42,838 nt of DNA from assembly GCF_000585215.1 (NCBI RefSeq), contig NZ_AONC01000085.1, forward strand, positions 1 through 42,838, written 5' to 3'. The position numbers were made by a program, and so were the translations under genes. The DNA is from Imhoffiella purpurea. Lineage in GTDB: Bacteria > Pseudomonadota > Gammaproteobacteria > Chromatiales > Chromatiaceae. Below are positions 8,800 to 17,198 of the stretch, piece after piece. The notes below the pieces were generated by a model. The model was not told where the DNA came from, did not search any database, and saw only the letters and a list, made by a program, of their open reading frames with translations. Within the stretch, counting starts at the first letter, position 1; every line of letters begins with the position of its first letter.

Positions 8800-11649
8800 T
8801 TAAGCAAGCGAGCATGACCCCCTAATGACATCGGCCGGCGGATGCGATCCGGATGTCCGCTCGACTTCCTCGGGGTTCGTGCGGAACGGCCAGCCGCCGT
8901 CATCCAGATGCGCGACGAATGAGTCGAGCGGCATGGGTCGGGCGAAGAGATAGCCCTGGAAGAGGTCGCAGCCTTCCTCGACGAGCCGGAGGTGCTGCTC
9001 GCGGGTCTCCACCCCTTCGGCGATGACCTTGAGCGAGAGCGCCTTGGCCATGGCGACGGCGGCGCGCAGGATGGCCCTTCCGCGTCCGTCGTCCATGATG
9101 CCCTGCACCAGGGTGCGATCGAGCTTGAGCGCGTCGATCGGCAGCGACTTGAGCGCGCTCAGCGACGAGTATCCGGTGCCGAAATCGTCGAGCTCGATCC
9201 CGATCCCCATCGCGCGAAGCTCCTCCATCACCTTGCCCGCGTGCTCGAGATCCATGAAGAGGCTGCTTTCTGTGAGCTCCAGCTTGAGGCTCCCGGTACA
9301 GACGCCGTTCGACCGGATCACATCCCGGATCTTGCTCGCCAGGGTCGCATCGGAGAACTGCCGCGGGCTGATGTTGATCGCCACCGAGAAATCCGGCGGC
9401 AGATCATGGCGCGCCATGAGGGTCAGATCCTGGCAGACCTGGGCCATGACCCATTCCCCGATCATCAGGATCAGCCCCGTCTCCTCGGCCAGGGGTATGA
9501 AGTCTTCGGGGGGAATCAGATCCCCGTCCGGGGGCAGCCAGCGCAACAGCGCCTCGGCACCGATCAGCTCGCCCGAAATCGAGATCTGGGGTTGATAATA
9601 GAGGCACAGCTCGTCGTTCTGCAGCGCCCCCTTGAGCGCCTGCAGCATGGAGTTGCGGGAGTTGATGGCCGCCTGACGCGCATCGGTGAAGAAGCAGATG
9701 CGGTTGCGTCCGGACTCCTTGGCCTCGAACATGCCGATGTCGGCCTGGCGCAGGAGGTCGTCCACCTTCATGTCGCGCCATCCGAACAGGGTCACCCCGA
9801 TACTGGCCGAGGTCTGGTGGGCCTGATTCTTGTCGCCGATCCGATAGGGCTGGATCAGGGCCGAACGGATCTTCTCGGCGATCTTCGACGCCTGAGCACG
9901 GGCCTCGGCAAGATCAGTTCCCAGCGATTCGAGCACCGCGACGAACTCGTCGCCGCCGAGCCGGGCGATGGTGTCGGAATCGCGGACGTTGTCGCGCAGA
10001 CGCCTGCCGACCTCGATCAGGAGCGCGTCGCCGGCGTCGTGACCCTGGGTATCGTTCAGGGACTTGAAGTTGTCCAGATCCAGCATCAGCACCGCCCCGA
10101 TGGAACAGGTGCGCCTGGAGGTCGCCACGGCATGCTCCATGCGGTCGCGCAGCAGACGCCGGTTGGCCAGCCCCGTCAGGGGATCAAACAGCGCCAGCTT
10201 GCGGATCTGATCCTCGGTCCGCTTGCGGTCGGTGATGTCCCAGATGTAGCCGTGCCAGCGCGTGCCGCCATCGGACAGACGCTCCGGCGTGGCATGTCCC
10301 TCCACCCAGACCGTTCCCAAGGCGGGATGGACGGCACGGAACTGGTCGCGCCAGATGCTGAGATCGCGCGACGAGGTCTGCAGCTTGTTCAGGACGCGCT
10401 CCACGTCCTTGTGATGGAAGGCGGCGAAGGCGGGCGTGGCGTCCTCGCGGATCTGTTCCGGCCTGACGCCGAAGAGGTCGCGAATCCCGGGACTGCAGTA
10501 GGGAAAGCGCGACGAGCCGTCGGGAAGCAGCCGGTATTGAAAGAGGAATCCGGGCACGTTCTCCGACAGCTTCTCGAGACGACGGGACAGCTCCTTGCGC
10601 TCGGTGATGTCATGCACCACGCCCGAGACCCCCAGCAGCCGATCGTCGGAACCGCGCCGGGCGACCACCTGCTGATAGACCAGACGCTCCTGTCCGTCCG
10701 GCTGGATCAGCCGGCACTCGAACCAGACCGGGGTCAGGCCCTCGCGCGCCCTGGCGATCGCGGCCAGGCAGGCGCCCCGATCGTCCGGGTGGATCAGCTG
10801 CATCGTATTGTCCGGGGTCGGCTCGAAGCCCTCGGGCGAGATGCCGAAGATGCGATAGGTCTGGAGCGACCAGGAGAGCCTGTCGCTGCCCTCGTCCCAC
10901 TGCCAGTCGCCGACCATGGCCAGCTGCTGGGCGGCGATCAGACGCTCGCGGGTATCCTTGAGCTCGCTCACCGTGCGCTTGAGCGAGGAGACCGCCTCAT
11001 GGATACGGCGCTCGAGCGGACGGAAGATGATCAGCGCCTCCAGGATGAGCGTGCAGAGCGCGGCGATCCAGATGCCGAGTTCCAGCCGCTCGATTGAGAG
11101 GATGGCCCGGTTGCCGATCCGCTCGTACTCGTCGACCGCCGCCTCGAACATGGGATCCATGGCATGGGGGCCATAGGTGATGAGGAAGACGTAGGGCGCG
11201 GAACCGAGGCCGAGATCGCCCTTGTCCATGTCGTAGAGCGCGCGGGCGCGCTCCAGGAAGCGGTCGAGCGCCAGATCGAGGCCCGCCACCGGATCCTCGT
11301 AGACGAGTTCCAGCCCCTCGCTCTCGACCCGGGGAATCCCCTGCTCGGCAGACCCGTCGCGGAGCACCCGGTTGGCCGATCGCATCTTGTTGATGGCCTG
11401 TCCGACCTGGGCGCGGGCGACGTTCAGCTCGACATCGTCCTCGGTGGTGACCATCAGGGTAGCGAAATAGGCGATGCGATTGGCCAGCCCGCTCTGATGG
11501 CTCGCCAGGCTGATCAGCCGCGCATAGTTGCGCTGCTCGGAGATCACCCGCTGCATGGTCATGTAGGAGGCTGTGACCAGGAGTGCGATGACACCGAGTC
11601 CGAGAAGATATCTGAAGCGCAGACTGCGCTCTGGCGAGAAGATCGTCAT
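8800..11649 (-). CDS. PAS-PAS-GGDEF-EAL cyclic-di-GMP protein
   Basis: The 949-residue membrane protein starts with a transmembrane helix (about 12-30), a periplasmic PilJ-like helical region (about 31-185) and a second helix (about 190-212). Two PAS domains follow at about 245-355 and 365-480, the first ending in VVHDITERK and the second in YIWDITDRK. The cyclase domain has an intact GGDEF at 565-569, with the inhibitory RxxD site (RDSD) five residues before it. The phosphodiesterase domain has EALLRW from about 699, DDFGTGYSS at about 819 and EGVET, so catalytic residues for both activities are present. Which activity dominates cannot be read from sequence. It begins 15 bases after the diguanylate cyclase gene, so the two are almost certainly co-transcribed and may oppose each other. 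Confidence 0.92.
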   Translation of the reverse strand: MTIFSPERSLRFRYLLGLGVIALLVTASYMTMQRVISEQRNYARLISLASHQSGLANRIAYFATLMVTTEDDVELNVARAQVGQAINKMRSANRVLRDGSAEQGIPRVESEGLELVYEDPVAGLDLALDRFLERARALYDMDKGDLGLGSAPYVFLITYGPHAMDPMFEAAVDEYERIGNRAILSIERLELGIWIAALCTLILEALIIFRPLERRIHEAVSSLKRTVSELKDTRERLIAAQQLAMVGDWQWDEGSDRLSWSLQTYRIFGISPEGFEPTPDNTMQLIHPDDRGACLAAIARAREGLTPVWFECRLIQPDGQERLVYQQVVARRGSDDRLLGVSGVVHDITERKELSRRLEKLSENVPGFLFQYRLLPDGSSRFPYCSPGIRDLFGVRPEQIREDATPAFAAFHHKDVERVLNKLQTSSRDLSIWRDQFRAVHPALGTVWVEGHATPERLSDGGTRWHGYIWDITDRKRTEDQIRKLALFDPLTGLANRRLLRDRMEHAVATSRRTCSIGAVLMLDLDNFKSLNDTQGHDAGDALLIEVGRRLRDNVRDSDTIARLGGDEFVAVLESLGTDLAEARAQASKIAEKIRSALIQPYRIGDKNQAHQTSASIGVTLFGWRDMKVDDLLRQADIGMFEAKESGRNRICFFTDARQAAINSRNSMLQALKGALQNDELCLYYQPQISISGELIGAEALLRWLPPDGDLIPPEDFIPLAEETGLILMIGEWVMAQVCQDLTLMARHDLPPDFSVAINISPRQFSDATLASKIRDVIRSNGVCTGSLKLELTESSLFMDLEHAGKVMEELRAMGIGIELDDFGTGYSSLSALKSLPIDALKLDRTLVQGIMDDGRGRAILRAAVAMAKALSLKVIAEGVETREQHLRLVEEGCDLFQGYLFARPMPLDSFVAHLDDGGWPFRTNPEEVERTSGSHPPADVIRGSCSLA

Positions 11650-11664
11650 ACGCGGTAAGGCCTC

Positions 11665-13065
11665 TTAACTTGCGCGGTCGTCGAGCTCATGCCGGTCGAC
11701 CGCGCGTCGCAGGACGTGCGCCAGCGCCAAGCGCCGATGCGCGATCTCTTGGAGCTCTCGGGTGAAGAAGCGGAAATGTCCCGGACCCAGGGCCTTGGCC
11801 GCATACATGGCGGTATCCGCATGCTTGATCAGGGTCTCGAGACGCTCCGCGTCATGGGGATAGATGGCGATGCCGATACTCACCGAGACGACCAGCTGGC
11901 GGCCGGCGATCGCAAAGGGTGGTCCGAAGGCATCGATCATCTTCCGGGCGATCGAGTGCAAAGGGCGGTCGTCCAGAATGCCCTCGACGATGAGGGTGAA
12001 CTCGTCTCCGCCCATGCGCGCCAGGGTGTCCGTATCGCGGACGATCGCGCTCAGTCGAGCGGCGACGCCGCTCAGGAGTTCGTCGCCGACGTCGTGTCCC
12101 AGGGCATCGTTGATCTCCTTGAATCGATCCAGGTCGAGAAAGAAGAGCGCGACCTGGCAGCGCCCGCGCTTGGCCTTGGCGATCGCCAGACGCAGACGGT
12201 CGTAGAAGAGATGCCGGTTCGGCAGACGGGTGAGGTTGTCGTAGTTGGCGAGCAGCATCAGCTGATCCCGCGCCCGTTCCTGCTGGCTCGCCATCTGGTT
12301 CAGGGAACGCGCCAGACGGCCGAGCTCGTCGTGCGAGCGTTCCGGAAGCTTGTGCTCCAGGTTGCCGGCGGCATATTGCTCCACCACCCGGTTCATGTCG
12401 CGCAGGGGGCGCGACAGCGAAACGGACAGACGCCAACCGATCAGCAGACTGACGACGACGGTCACCAGCACGCTGATCCAGGCGATCGACACGAAACGAC
12501 GGACGAAGCTCTGCCAGGCACCGGCGACCCGGGTATGCATCGCTTGGAGCAGGACGCGATTGCGCGCGTTGGAGAGCGCGATGCGCGCATAGCCGATGAT
12601 CGCTTCTCCGTAACCGATGGTGAAATACACCAGCCGACCCGAAGGGACAGTCTCGACCAGGGGCGCGCCGGGCGACAGATCCCCGGGAAGCGGATAGCGG
12701 CGGCCGTGCTCCGGATTCTCGCGGGTGCCGTCGGTGACGACGCCTCCGTCGGCATCCAGGATCAGGACCGAATCCGGGGACAGCCAGGATTCGATCCGCG
12801 CGATCTCCTCGTTCAGCGCGCTCACGTCCAATGCATAGAGGGGATCGAACAGGCGGTCTCCGAGATAGGCGCCGCTGGCGCGCAGCGCATCGATGTCATG
12901 GCCGATCTGCACCGAGGAGAAGGATTCGGTCAGATCGGCGCGCAGGCTGTTGGTGCCCTCGAAGACGAAATAGCCGGCGAGCAGGAGCACCAGTCCCATG
13001 GCCGCCAGGAGGATGGAGGCGATGAAGAGGGTGTATCTGACACTGATTCCGCGAAGTGGAGACAT
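11665..13065 (-). CDS. Membrane diguanylate cyclase (HAMP-GGDEF)
   Basis: The 466-residue protein has a membrane helix at about 11-33, a periplasmic sensor of about 150 residues, a second helix at about 190-212, HAMP to about 265 and a GGDEF domain at about 283-445. GGDEF is intact at about 350-354 and RDTD, the product-inhibition site, lies five residues upstream. It should make cyclic-di-GMP from GTP. Its start codon overlaps the stop of the PhnD-like gene by one base (TGATG), a classic sign of translational coupling. This suggests the PhnD-like binding protein delivers the signal to this sensor. The open frame continues far upstream, but that extension is an arginine-rich shadow of the neighbouring gene and was rejected. 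Confidence 0.93.
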   Translation of the reverse strand: MSPLRGISVRYTLFIASILLAAMGLVLLLAGYFVFEGTNSLRADLTESFSSVQIGHDIDALRASGAYLGDRLFDPLYALDVSALNEEIARIESWLSPDSVLILDADGGVVTDGTRENPEHGRRYPLPGDLSPGAPLVETVPSGRLVYFTIGYGEAIIGYARIALSNARNRVLLQAMHTRVAGAWQSFVRRFVSIAWISVLVTVVVSLLIGWRLSVSLSRPLRDMNRVVEQYAAGNLEHKLPERSHDELGRLARSLNQMASQQERARDQLMLLANYDNLTRLPNRHLFYDRLRLAIAKAKRGRCQVALFFLDLDRFKEINDALGHDVGDELLSGVAARLSAIVRDTDTLARMGGDEFTLIVEGILDDRPLHSIARKMIDAFGPPFAIAGRQLVVSVSIGIAIYPHDAERLETLIKHADTAMYAAKALGPGHFRFFTRELQEIAHRRLALAHVLRRAVDRHELDDRAS

Positions 13066-14003
13066 CAATCGGCGTCGTCGGGACGATCGAGCCTGCCCAG
13101 CACGTCCGACCAATAGTCGAGGTCGGCGCGATCCGCGTCCGTCAGGCGCTCGATCCTGGCGATGCGCGCGGCGGCCTCCAGTGCCACCCGGCCCTCGGCC
13201 TCTTCCGGCATATCCAGGAAGACTCGGATCACGGCCTCGCGAATCCGCACATCGAGCCCTGTGGAAAAGGACAGGAGCCAGCGCAGCACGGAACGCGTCC
13301 GACCGAAGATGCGAAGCTCCTGGCGGACGCTCGCGGGGATCCGCTCCCAATCGCCGTTGTTGAAGGCGCCGGCATCGGCGCGTCCGGCCTGGACCCAGTA
13401 GGCCTGGTTGAGCTCGGATCCGGCGAACAGATAGCGCACCCGGGCCGGGTCCGACGACGGCGCTCCGGACGGCGTCAGATGCAGCCCCTGCGCGCGCATG
13501 CTGGCCAGCGGAAGGAAATAGGCCGAGGTCGAGCGCGGCGACTCGAAGACGATCCGCCGTCCCCGAAGATCCTGCAGGCCCTGGATGGCACTGTCGCGAC
13601 GCGCGAAGAAGACCGCATGGTACTGACGCTGTCCCTTGCGCCAGAGCAGCAGGGTCGGGAGGATCGTTCCGGAGCGTCTCCGAATGCTCAGCGTCGGCAT
13701 GACCCCCTCGGCCAGGGCGTCGACCTCGCCCCTCTCGATCGCGGCGGCCATCTCGTCGAGATCCTGGCCGATGAAGAGATCGCCCACGAGGATGTCCCGC
13801 TCGGCGAGCCGCCGGGACAGATAGTCGTTCAGGGGGCCATATTGCTTGAGGGCATCGCTGGGCCGATCGGGACGTTCGTTGATCACCCCGAGACGAAAGG
13901 ACGCCTCGGCGCACGCCGCGACCGACCAGACCGCACAGCAGAGAACCAGGGCGATCGGCAGGATTGGCCGCATGTAGGGGGAAATCGAGGTCGGAGCCGT
14001 CAT
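13065..14003 (-). CDS. PhnD-like periplasmic phosphate/phosphonate-binding protein
   Basis: The 312-residue product starts with a hydrophobic export signal ending in SVAAC-AEA. The cysteine could be a lipoprotein site, though the lipobox is weak. The rest fits the PhnD/substrate-binding family: FRLGVINERPDRPSDAL near the N-terminus, DALAEGVM, LQDLRGRRIVFESPRSTSAY and the late FNNGDW segment. Classical PhnD proteins feed an ABC importer, but no permease or ATPase lies beside this one. Instead the gene is coupled (TGATG) to a diguanylate cyclase, so a sensory role is more likely than uptake. The ligand could be phosphate, phosphonate, phosphite or an unrelated anion. No strong ribosome site precedes ATG 14003, and ATG 13973 is an alternative that keeps the signal peptide. 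Confidence 0.82.
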   Translation of the reverse strand: MTAPTSISPYMRPILPIALVLCCAVWSVAACAEASFRLGVINERPDRPSDALKQYGPLNDYLSRRLAERDILVGDLFIGQDLDEMAAAIERGEVDALAEGVMPTLSIRRRSGTILPTLLLWRKGQRQYHAVFFARRDSAIQGLQDLRGRRIVFESPRSTSAYFLPLASMRAQGLHLTPSGAPSSDPARVRYLFAGSELNQAYWVQAGRADAGAFNNGDWERIPASVRQELRIFGRTRSVLRWLLSFSTGLDVRIREAVIRVFLDMPEEAEGRVALEAAARIARIERLTDADRADLDYWSDVLGRLDRPDDAD

Positions 14004-14189
14004 TCGATCGATCGTATGGCTCGAATCCGGGTGCGCGACCTCGGATCTTGCCAGCAGGCGCCCTCGGTCGGCGGCGGATTCCAGGGCCGTGGTAACGGGA
14101 TGCGATCAGCTTCCAGTGAGTGGCTCTAGATCGCATCCAACGGCATCGGCATGGGATGAGGCTGGAGAACTCTGGTCTACCAGACTCGA

Positions 14190-14217
14190 CTTTCACATCA
14201 TCTTAACGACGAATCGC
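14190..14217 (+). promoter_or_regulatory. Probable Pho box between divergent genes
   Basis: TTTCAC at 14191-14196 and CTTAAC at 14202-14207 are 11 bases apart, and a poorer ATCGCT follows in register at 14213. CTTAAC also appears as a unit in the stronger box at 15788. The site lies in the 333-base space between the leftward PhnD-like operon and the rightward first pstS, so it could serve either or both. The rest of this space shows no gene. Confidence 0.5.
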
Positions 14218-14336
14218 TACGATTAGGTGACCACGCTGTCGGACGCACGCCTGATTCTGGACGGTTCTCCCGGACGGCGTATAGTCCCGCACACCCAGCT
14301 TTCGTCAAAGCGCCAACACACGAGATTCAGCATCAG

Positions 14337-15383
14337 ATGCCATTGCCACTCACCTTCCGTTCCCTATCGCTCATCCTGGCCTGCTGGATGGCGACCTCCG
14401 TCGGCACCAGCGCCCTCGCCGCGGAGACGATGAAGATCGTCGGCGCCGGCGCCAGCTTTCCCGCGCCCATCTATCTGCGCTGGGTGCGCGACTACTACCT
14501 GGCGCACCCCGATGTGCAGATCGATTATCAGGCGATCGGAAGCGGCGGCGGGATCGCCAATCTCATCAACGGCATGCTGGATTTCGCCGGATCGGACGTC
14601 CCCATGAAGCCCGAGGACGCCGCCAAGGTCGAGGGCGGGATCGTCCAGCTCCCCATGACGGCCGGAGCCATCGTCATCGCCTATCACCTGCCGGGCTTCT
14701 CCGAGCTCAAACTGAGCCGCGAGGCGGTCTCGGGGATCTTCCTCGGCAACATCTCGAACTGGAACGACCCGGCGATCGCGGCCACCAATCCGGGCGTCGA
14801 CCTGCCGGACATGCCCATCTTCGTCGTTACCCGCGGCGATTCGAGCGGAACCACCTTCGTGACCACGCGTCACCTGGGCGCCATCAGCACCCAGTTCGCC
14901 GAGGATGTCGGGATCGACATGAATCCCGACTGGCCGAAGGCGCTCAAGGAACGCGGCGCCCTGGTTCGAGGTCTTGGCAATGGCGGCGTGGCGGCCTATA
15001 TCCGGGCCATTCCGGGATCGATCGGCTACCTCCAGTACGCCTATGCCCATCTCACCAACATGCAGATGGTGGAGCTGCAGAACCGCGCCGGCGAATTCGT
15101 TCCGCCGAGCGGGGAATATTTCCGCCAGGCCATCGAATCCTTCCGCGCGGATCTGGACCTGTCCGAGGTCTCCGACCCCAAGGGCGACGGCTCCTATCCG
15201 GTGCTCTCGCTCTCCTGGATGATCCTGCACAAGGACTATCCGGACGACAAGGCGGCGGTAATCAAGGACTTCCTGCGCTATGCGCTGACGGACGGCCAAC
15301 AGGTCGCCGATCTGCTCGGCTATATTCCGCTTCCCGCCGAGGCCGTGAAGGCAATCCTGGAGAAGGTCGAAGAGATCCACTGA
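14337..15383 (+). CDS. pstS: Phosphate-binding protein PstS, first copy
   Basis: The 348-residue periplasmic protein has a signal peptide cleaved near ALA-AET. The phosphate pocket motifs are GAGASFPAPIY, GSGGG, FAGSDVPM and RGDSSGTTF. It captures phosphate for PstCAB. It differs clearly from the other two PstS proteins here, so it may have a different affinity or act as a sensor partner. A small gene of unknown function follows after 82 bases, and the main pst operon comes after that. A Pho-box-like site lies about 130 bases upstream. The ribosome site is weak (CGAGAT), but the signal peptide fixes the start well. Confidence 0.93.
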   Translation: MPLPLTFRSLSLILACWMATSVGTSALAAETMKIVGAGASFPAPIYLRWVRDYYLAHPDVQIDYQAIGSGGGIANLINGMLDFAGSDVPMKPEDAAKVEGGIVQLPMTAGAIVIAYHLPGFSELKLSREAVSGIFLGNISNWNDPAIAATNPGVDLPDMPIFVVTRGDSSGTTFVTTRHLGAISTQFAEDVGIDMNPDWPKALKERGALVRGLGNGGVAAYIRAIPGSIGYLQYAYAHLTNMQMVELQNRAGEFVPPSGEYFRQAIESFRADLDLSEVSDPKGDGSYPVLSLSWMILHKDYPDDKAAVIKDFLRYALTDGQQVADLLGYIPLPAEAVKAILEKVEEIH

Positions 15384-15465
15384 CATCCTGGCCGGCGATG
15401 CGCGCGATTCCGCCTCTCAGGCGAGAGATACCCATGAATCCGCAACCACCGAACACGAGGCATGC

Positions 15466-15744
15466 ATGACACCGCTGGAGAAGACCGAGGCACTGTATCG
15501 CGAGCTCGTCGCCTGGTACGGCGAAGGCGACGATCGCGAGACCCGCGCCGCCGCCAAGCTGCTGATGGTCGCCCTGCTCAAGCTCAAGGAGCACGGCGGG
15601 CCGGGCTGGCGGAGTCTGGTCGACGAATACCTGAGGATGCTCGAGCGCGATCCCGAGCGTTTCCTCCGCATGATCGACTCCAACCGAGGCGTCGAAAAGA
15701 TCAGCCCCGATCCGCTCGATGGACAGGGCAACCTTATTGCATGA
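15466..15744 (+). CDS. Small conserved-looking protein between two pstS genes
   Basis: I do not recognise this 92-residue protein. It has no signal peptide or membrane segment, is rich in charged residues and looks mostly helical (LYRELVAWYGEGDDRETRAA, then LLMVALLKLKEHG). It has no cysteines and ends in a looser GVEKISPDPLDGQGN tail. GAGG lies about five bases before the start. The gene lies 82 bases after the first pstS and ends 43 bases before the Pho box of the second, so it is probably co-transcribed with the first. Coding is supported by clean codon-position GC bias and by a sensible protein composition. A cytosolic regulatory or adaptor role is possible but unsupported. Confidence 0.7.
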   Translation: MTPLEKTEALYRELVAWYGEGDDRETRAAAKLLMVALLKLKEHGGPGWRSLVDEYLRMLERDPERFLRMIDSNRGVEKISPDPLDGQGNLIA

Positions 15745-15787
15745 CTCGCAAGGAATTCTCGCACGACCCATCCCGCAAGACTCAAGC

Positions 15788-15826
15788 CGTCATCGAAACG
15801 TCATCATTCCTTAACAAGAACGAACG
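15788..15826 (+). promoter_or_regulatory. Pho box upstream of the main pst operon
   Basis: CGTCAT at 15788-15793 and again at 15799-15804, then CTTAAC at 15810-15815 and CGAACG at 15821-15826, are all spaced by exactly 11 bases. The first two units are near-canonical PhoB half-sites. A plausible -10 (AAGAAT at about 15838) lies at the expected distance. The second pstS starts at 15916. Confidence 0.8.
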
Positions 15827-15915
15827 CAGTCGAGAGCAAGAATATCGGCGCTTCGAACCATGACCTCCCCTTTCGGGGTCGACCGTCTCACCCTTTCCAA
15901 CCACGGGGTACATTC

Positions 15916-16977
15916 ATGCACAAGGCATCCGTCCTCAAGACCGCGCTCGCCGCTGGTTTCGTTTCCGTTTTCGCGCTCTCCTCCACCGCCCATGCCGACG
16001 ACGTCAAGCTCAACGGCTCGGGCGCCAGCTTCCCCTTCCCGATCTACTCCAAGTGGTTCAAGGATTTCAGCAAGGCCAATGACGGCATCCGGGTCGACTA
16101 CCAGTCCAAGGGCAGCGGCGCCGGCATCCAGGATCTGATCAACCACACCGTCGACTTCGCCGCCTCCGACGCCGCCATGAAGGACAAGGAGATGGCTCAG
16201 GTCGAGGAAGGCGTCGTCCTGCTGCCCATGACCGCGGGCGAGGTGGTCATCATCTACAACCTCGAGGGCGTCGACGAGCTGAAGCTGCCGCGCGCCGTCT
16301 ATCCCGAGATCTTCTCCGGCAAGATCACCAAGTGGAACGATCCCAAGATCGCCGAGGCCAATCCCGGCGTCGACCTTCCGGACGAGACCATCACGGTCGT
16401 CACCCGCTCCGACTCCTCCGGAACCTCCTTCGTGTTCACCGGCCACATGTCCAACATCGACGAGGCATTCAAGGAGTCCGTCGGTCAGGGCAAGGCGCCC
16501 AACTGGCCGAGCGCTTCCAACTTCGTCGCCGCGCCCAAGAACGACGGCGTCACCGCCCAGGTCCAGCAGAACCAGGGCTCGATCGGCTACGTCGAGTACG
16601 GCTATGCCAAGCTGACCGGCTGGAAGCAGGTCGCCATGCTGGAGAACAAGTCCGGCAAATTCATCGCGCCCGGCCCCGAGAGCGGTGCCGCCGCCCTGGC
16701 CTCCGCCCAGTTCCCGGAAGGCACCCTGCCGAACAGCGACGTGCCCAACCTGATCGCCTGGGTCTGGGATCCGGCCGGTGAGGATGCCTATCCGATCGCG
16801 ACCTTCACCTGGATGCTCTTCTACAAGGACCAGGACGACGACAAGGCCGCCGCCCTGCGCAAGATGGTCGCCTACGGTATCGAGGAAGGCCAGAAGATCG
16901 CCGACTCCATGGGCTACATCCCTCTGCCCGAGAACGTCCGCGAGATGGTTCTCGAGACCGCCGAGTACATCCAGTGA
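15916..16977 (+). CDS. pstS: Phosphate-binding protein PstS, second copy (operon head)
   Basis: The 353-residue periplasmic protein has a signal peptide (cleavage AHA-DDV). The phosphate-site motifs are GSGASFPFPIY, GSGAG, FAASDAAM and RSDSSGTSF. It heads the operon pstS-pstC-pstA-pstB-pstS and has the best Pho box of the window, so it is probably the main phosphate-starvation binding protein. Its lysine-rich, regular codon use looks like that of a highly expressed gene. A strong hairpin at 17051-17082 separates it from pstC and probably keeps its transcript in excess over the permease, as is common for binding proteins of ABC importers. Length and motifs are normal for the family. Confidence 0.95.
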   Translation: MHKASVLKTALAAGFVSVFALSSTAHADDVKLNGSGASFPFPIYSKWFKDFSKANDGIRVDYQSKGSGAGIQDLINHTVDFAASDAAMKDKEMAQVEEGVVLLPMTAGEVVIIYNLEGVDELKLPRAVYPEIFSGKITKWNDPKIAEANPGVDLPDETITVVTRSDSSGTSFVFTGHMSNIDEAFKESVGQGKAPNWPSASNFVAAPKNDGVTAQVQQNQGSIGYVEYGYAKLTGWKQVAMLENKSGKFIAPGPESGAAALASAQFPEGTLPNSDVPNLIAWVWDPAGEDAYPIATFTWMLFYKDQDDDKAAALRKMVAYGIEEGQKIADSMGYIPLPENVREMVLETAEYIQ

Positions 16978-17050
16978 CGGCACTCGATCGCTGAGCGTCC
17001 GATGGCGCCCGAGGGCGCCGGTCGACCGCGACAGGCGAGGCGTCGCACCC

Positions 17051-17082
17051 AGAACCGATCCGTCGTGCGGCGGATCGGTTCT
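17051..17082 (+). terminator. Strong intercistronic hairpin between pstS and pstC
   Basis: AGAACCGATCCG (17051-17062) pairs perfectly over 12 bases with CGGATCGGTTCT (17071-17082), with an 8-base loop. No T-run follows, and pstC has no obvious promoter of its own. The structure is more likely an mRNA-protecting or partial attenuation element than a full terminator. Confidence 0.65.
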
Positions 17083-17198
17083 CGCGCGAGAGACCCTGGG
17101 TCATCGAGCTGGCCGCCCTCGCCCCGCCATGGACCAAGCCCGCCCTCCCCGCTCGGCACCACCGGATCGCCGCCCATCACGTATCGATAGAGAACACC

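Noticed and set aside
6602-8803. Long plus-strand frame opposite the second chemoreceptor
   Set aside because: Arg-, Asp- and Gly-rich without domains. The minus strand encodes an unambiguous chemoreceptor.
8992-11097. Long plus-strand frame opposite the GGDEF-EAL gene
   Set aside because: The minus strand shows intact GGDEF, EAL and PAS motifs, whereas the plus frame has none.
13065-14003. Polyamine-binding NspS homologue acting on the cyclic-di-GMP proteins
   Set aside because: The sequence looks PhnD-like rather than PotD/NspS-like, so only the general wiring is comparable.
13066-14196. N-terminal extension of the diguanylate cyclase into the PhnD-like gene
   Set aside because: The extension is arginine- and proline-rich, and lies over a gene with clear family motifs in another frame. 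A TGATG start at 13065 explains the arrangement better.
15916-16977. Frameshifted or degraded pstS copy
   Set aside because: All three pstS frames are full length with signal peptide and complete ligand motifs.
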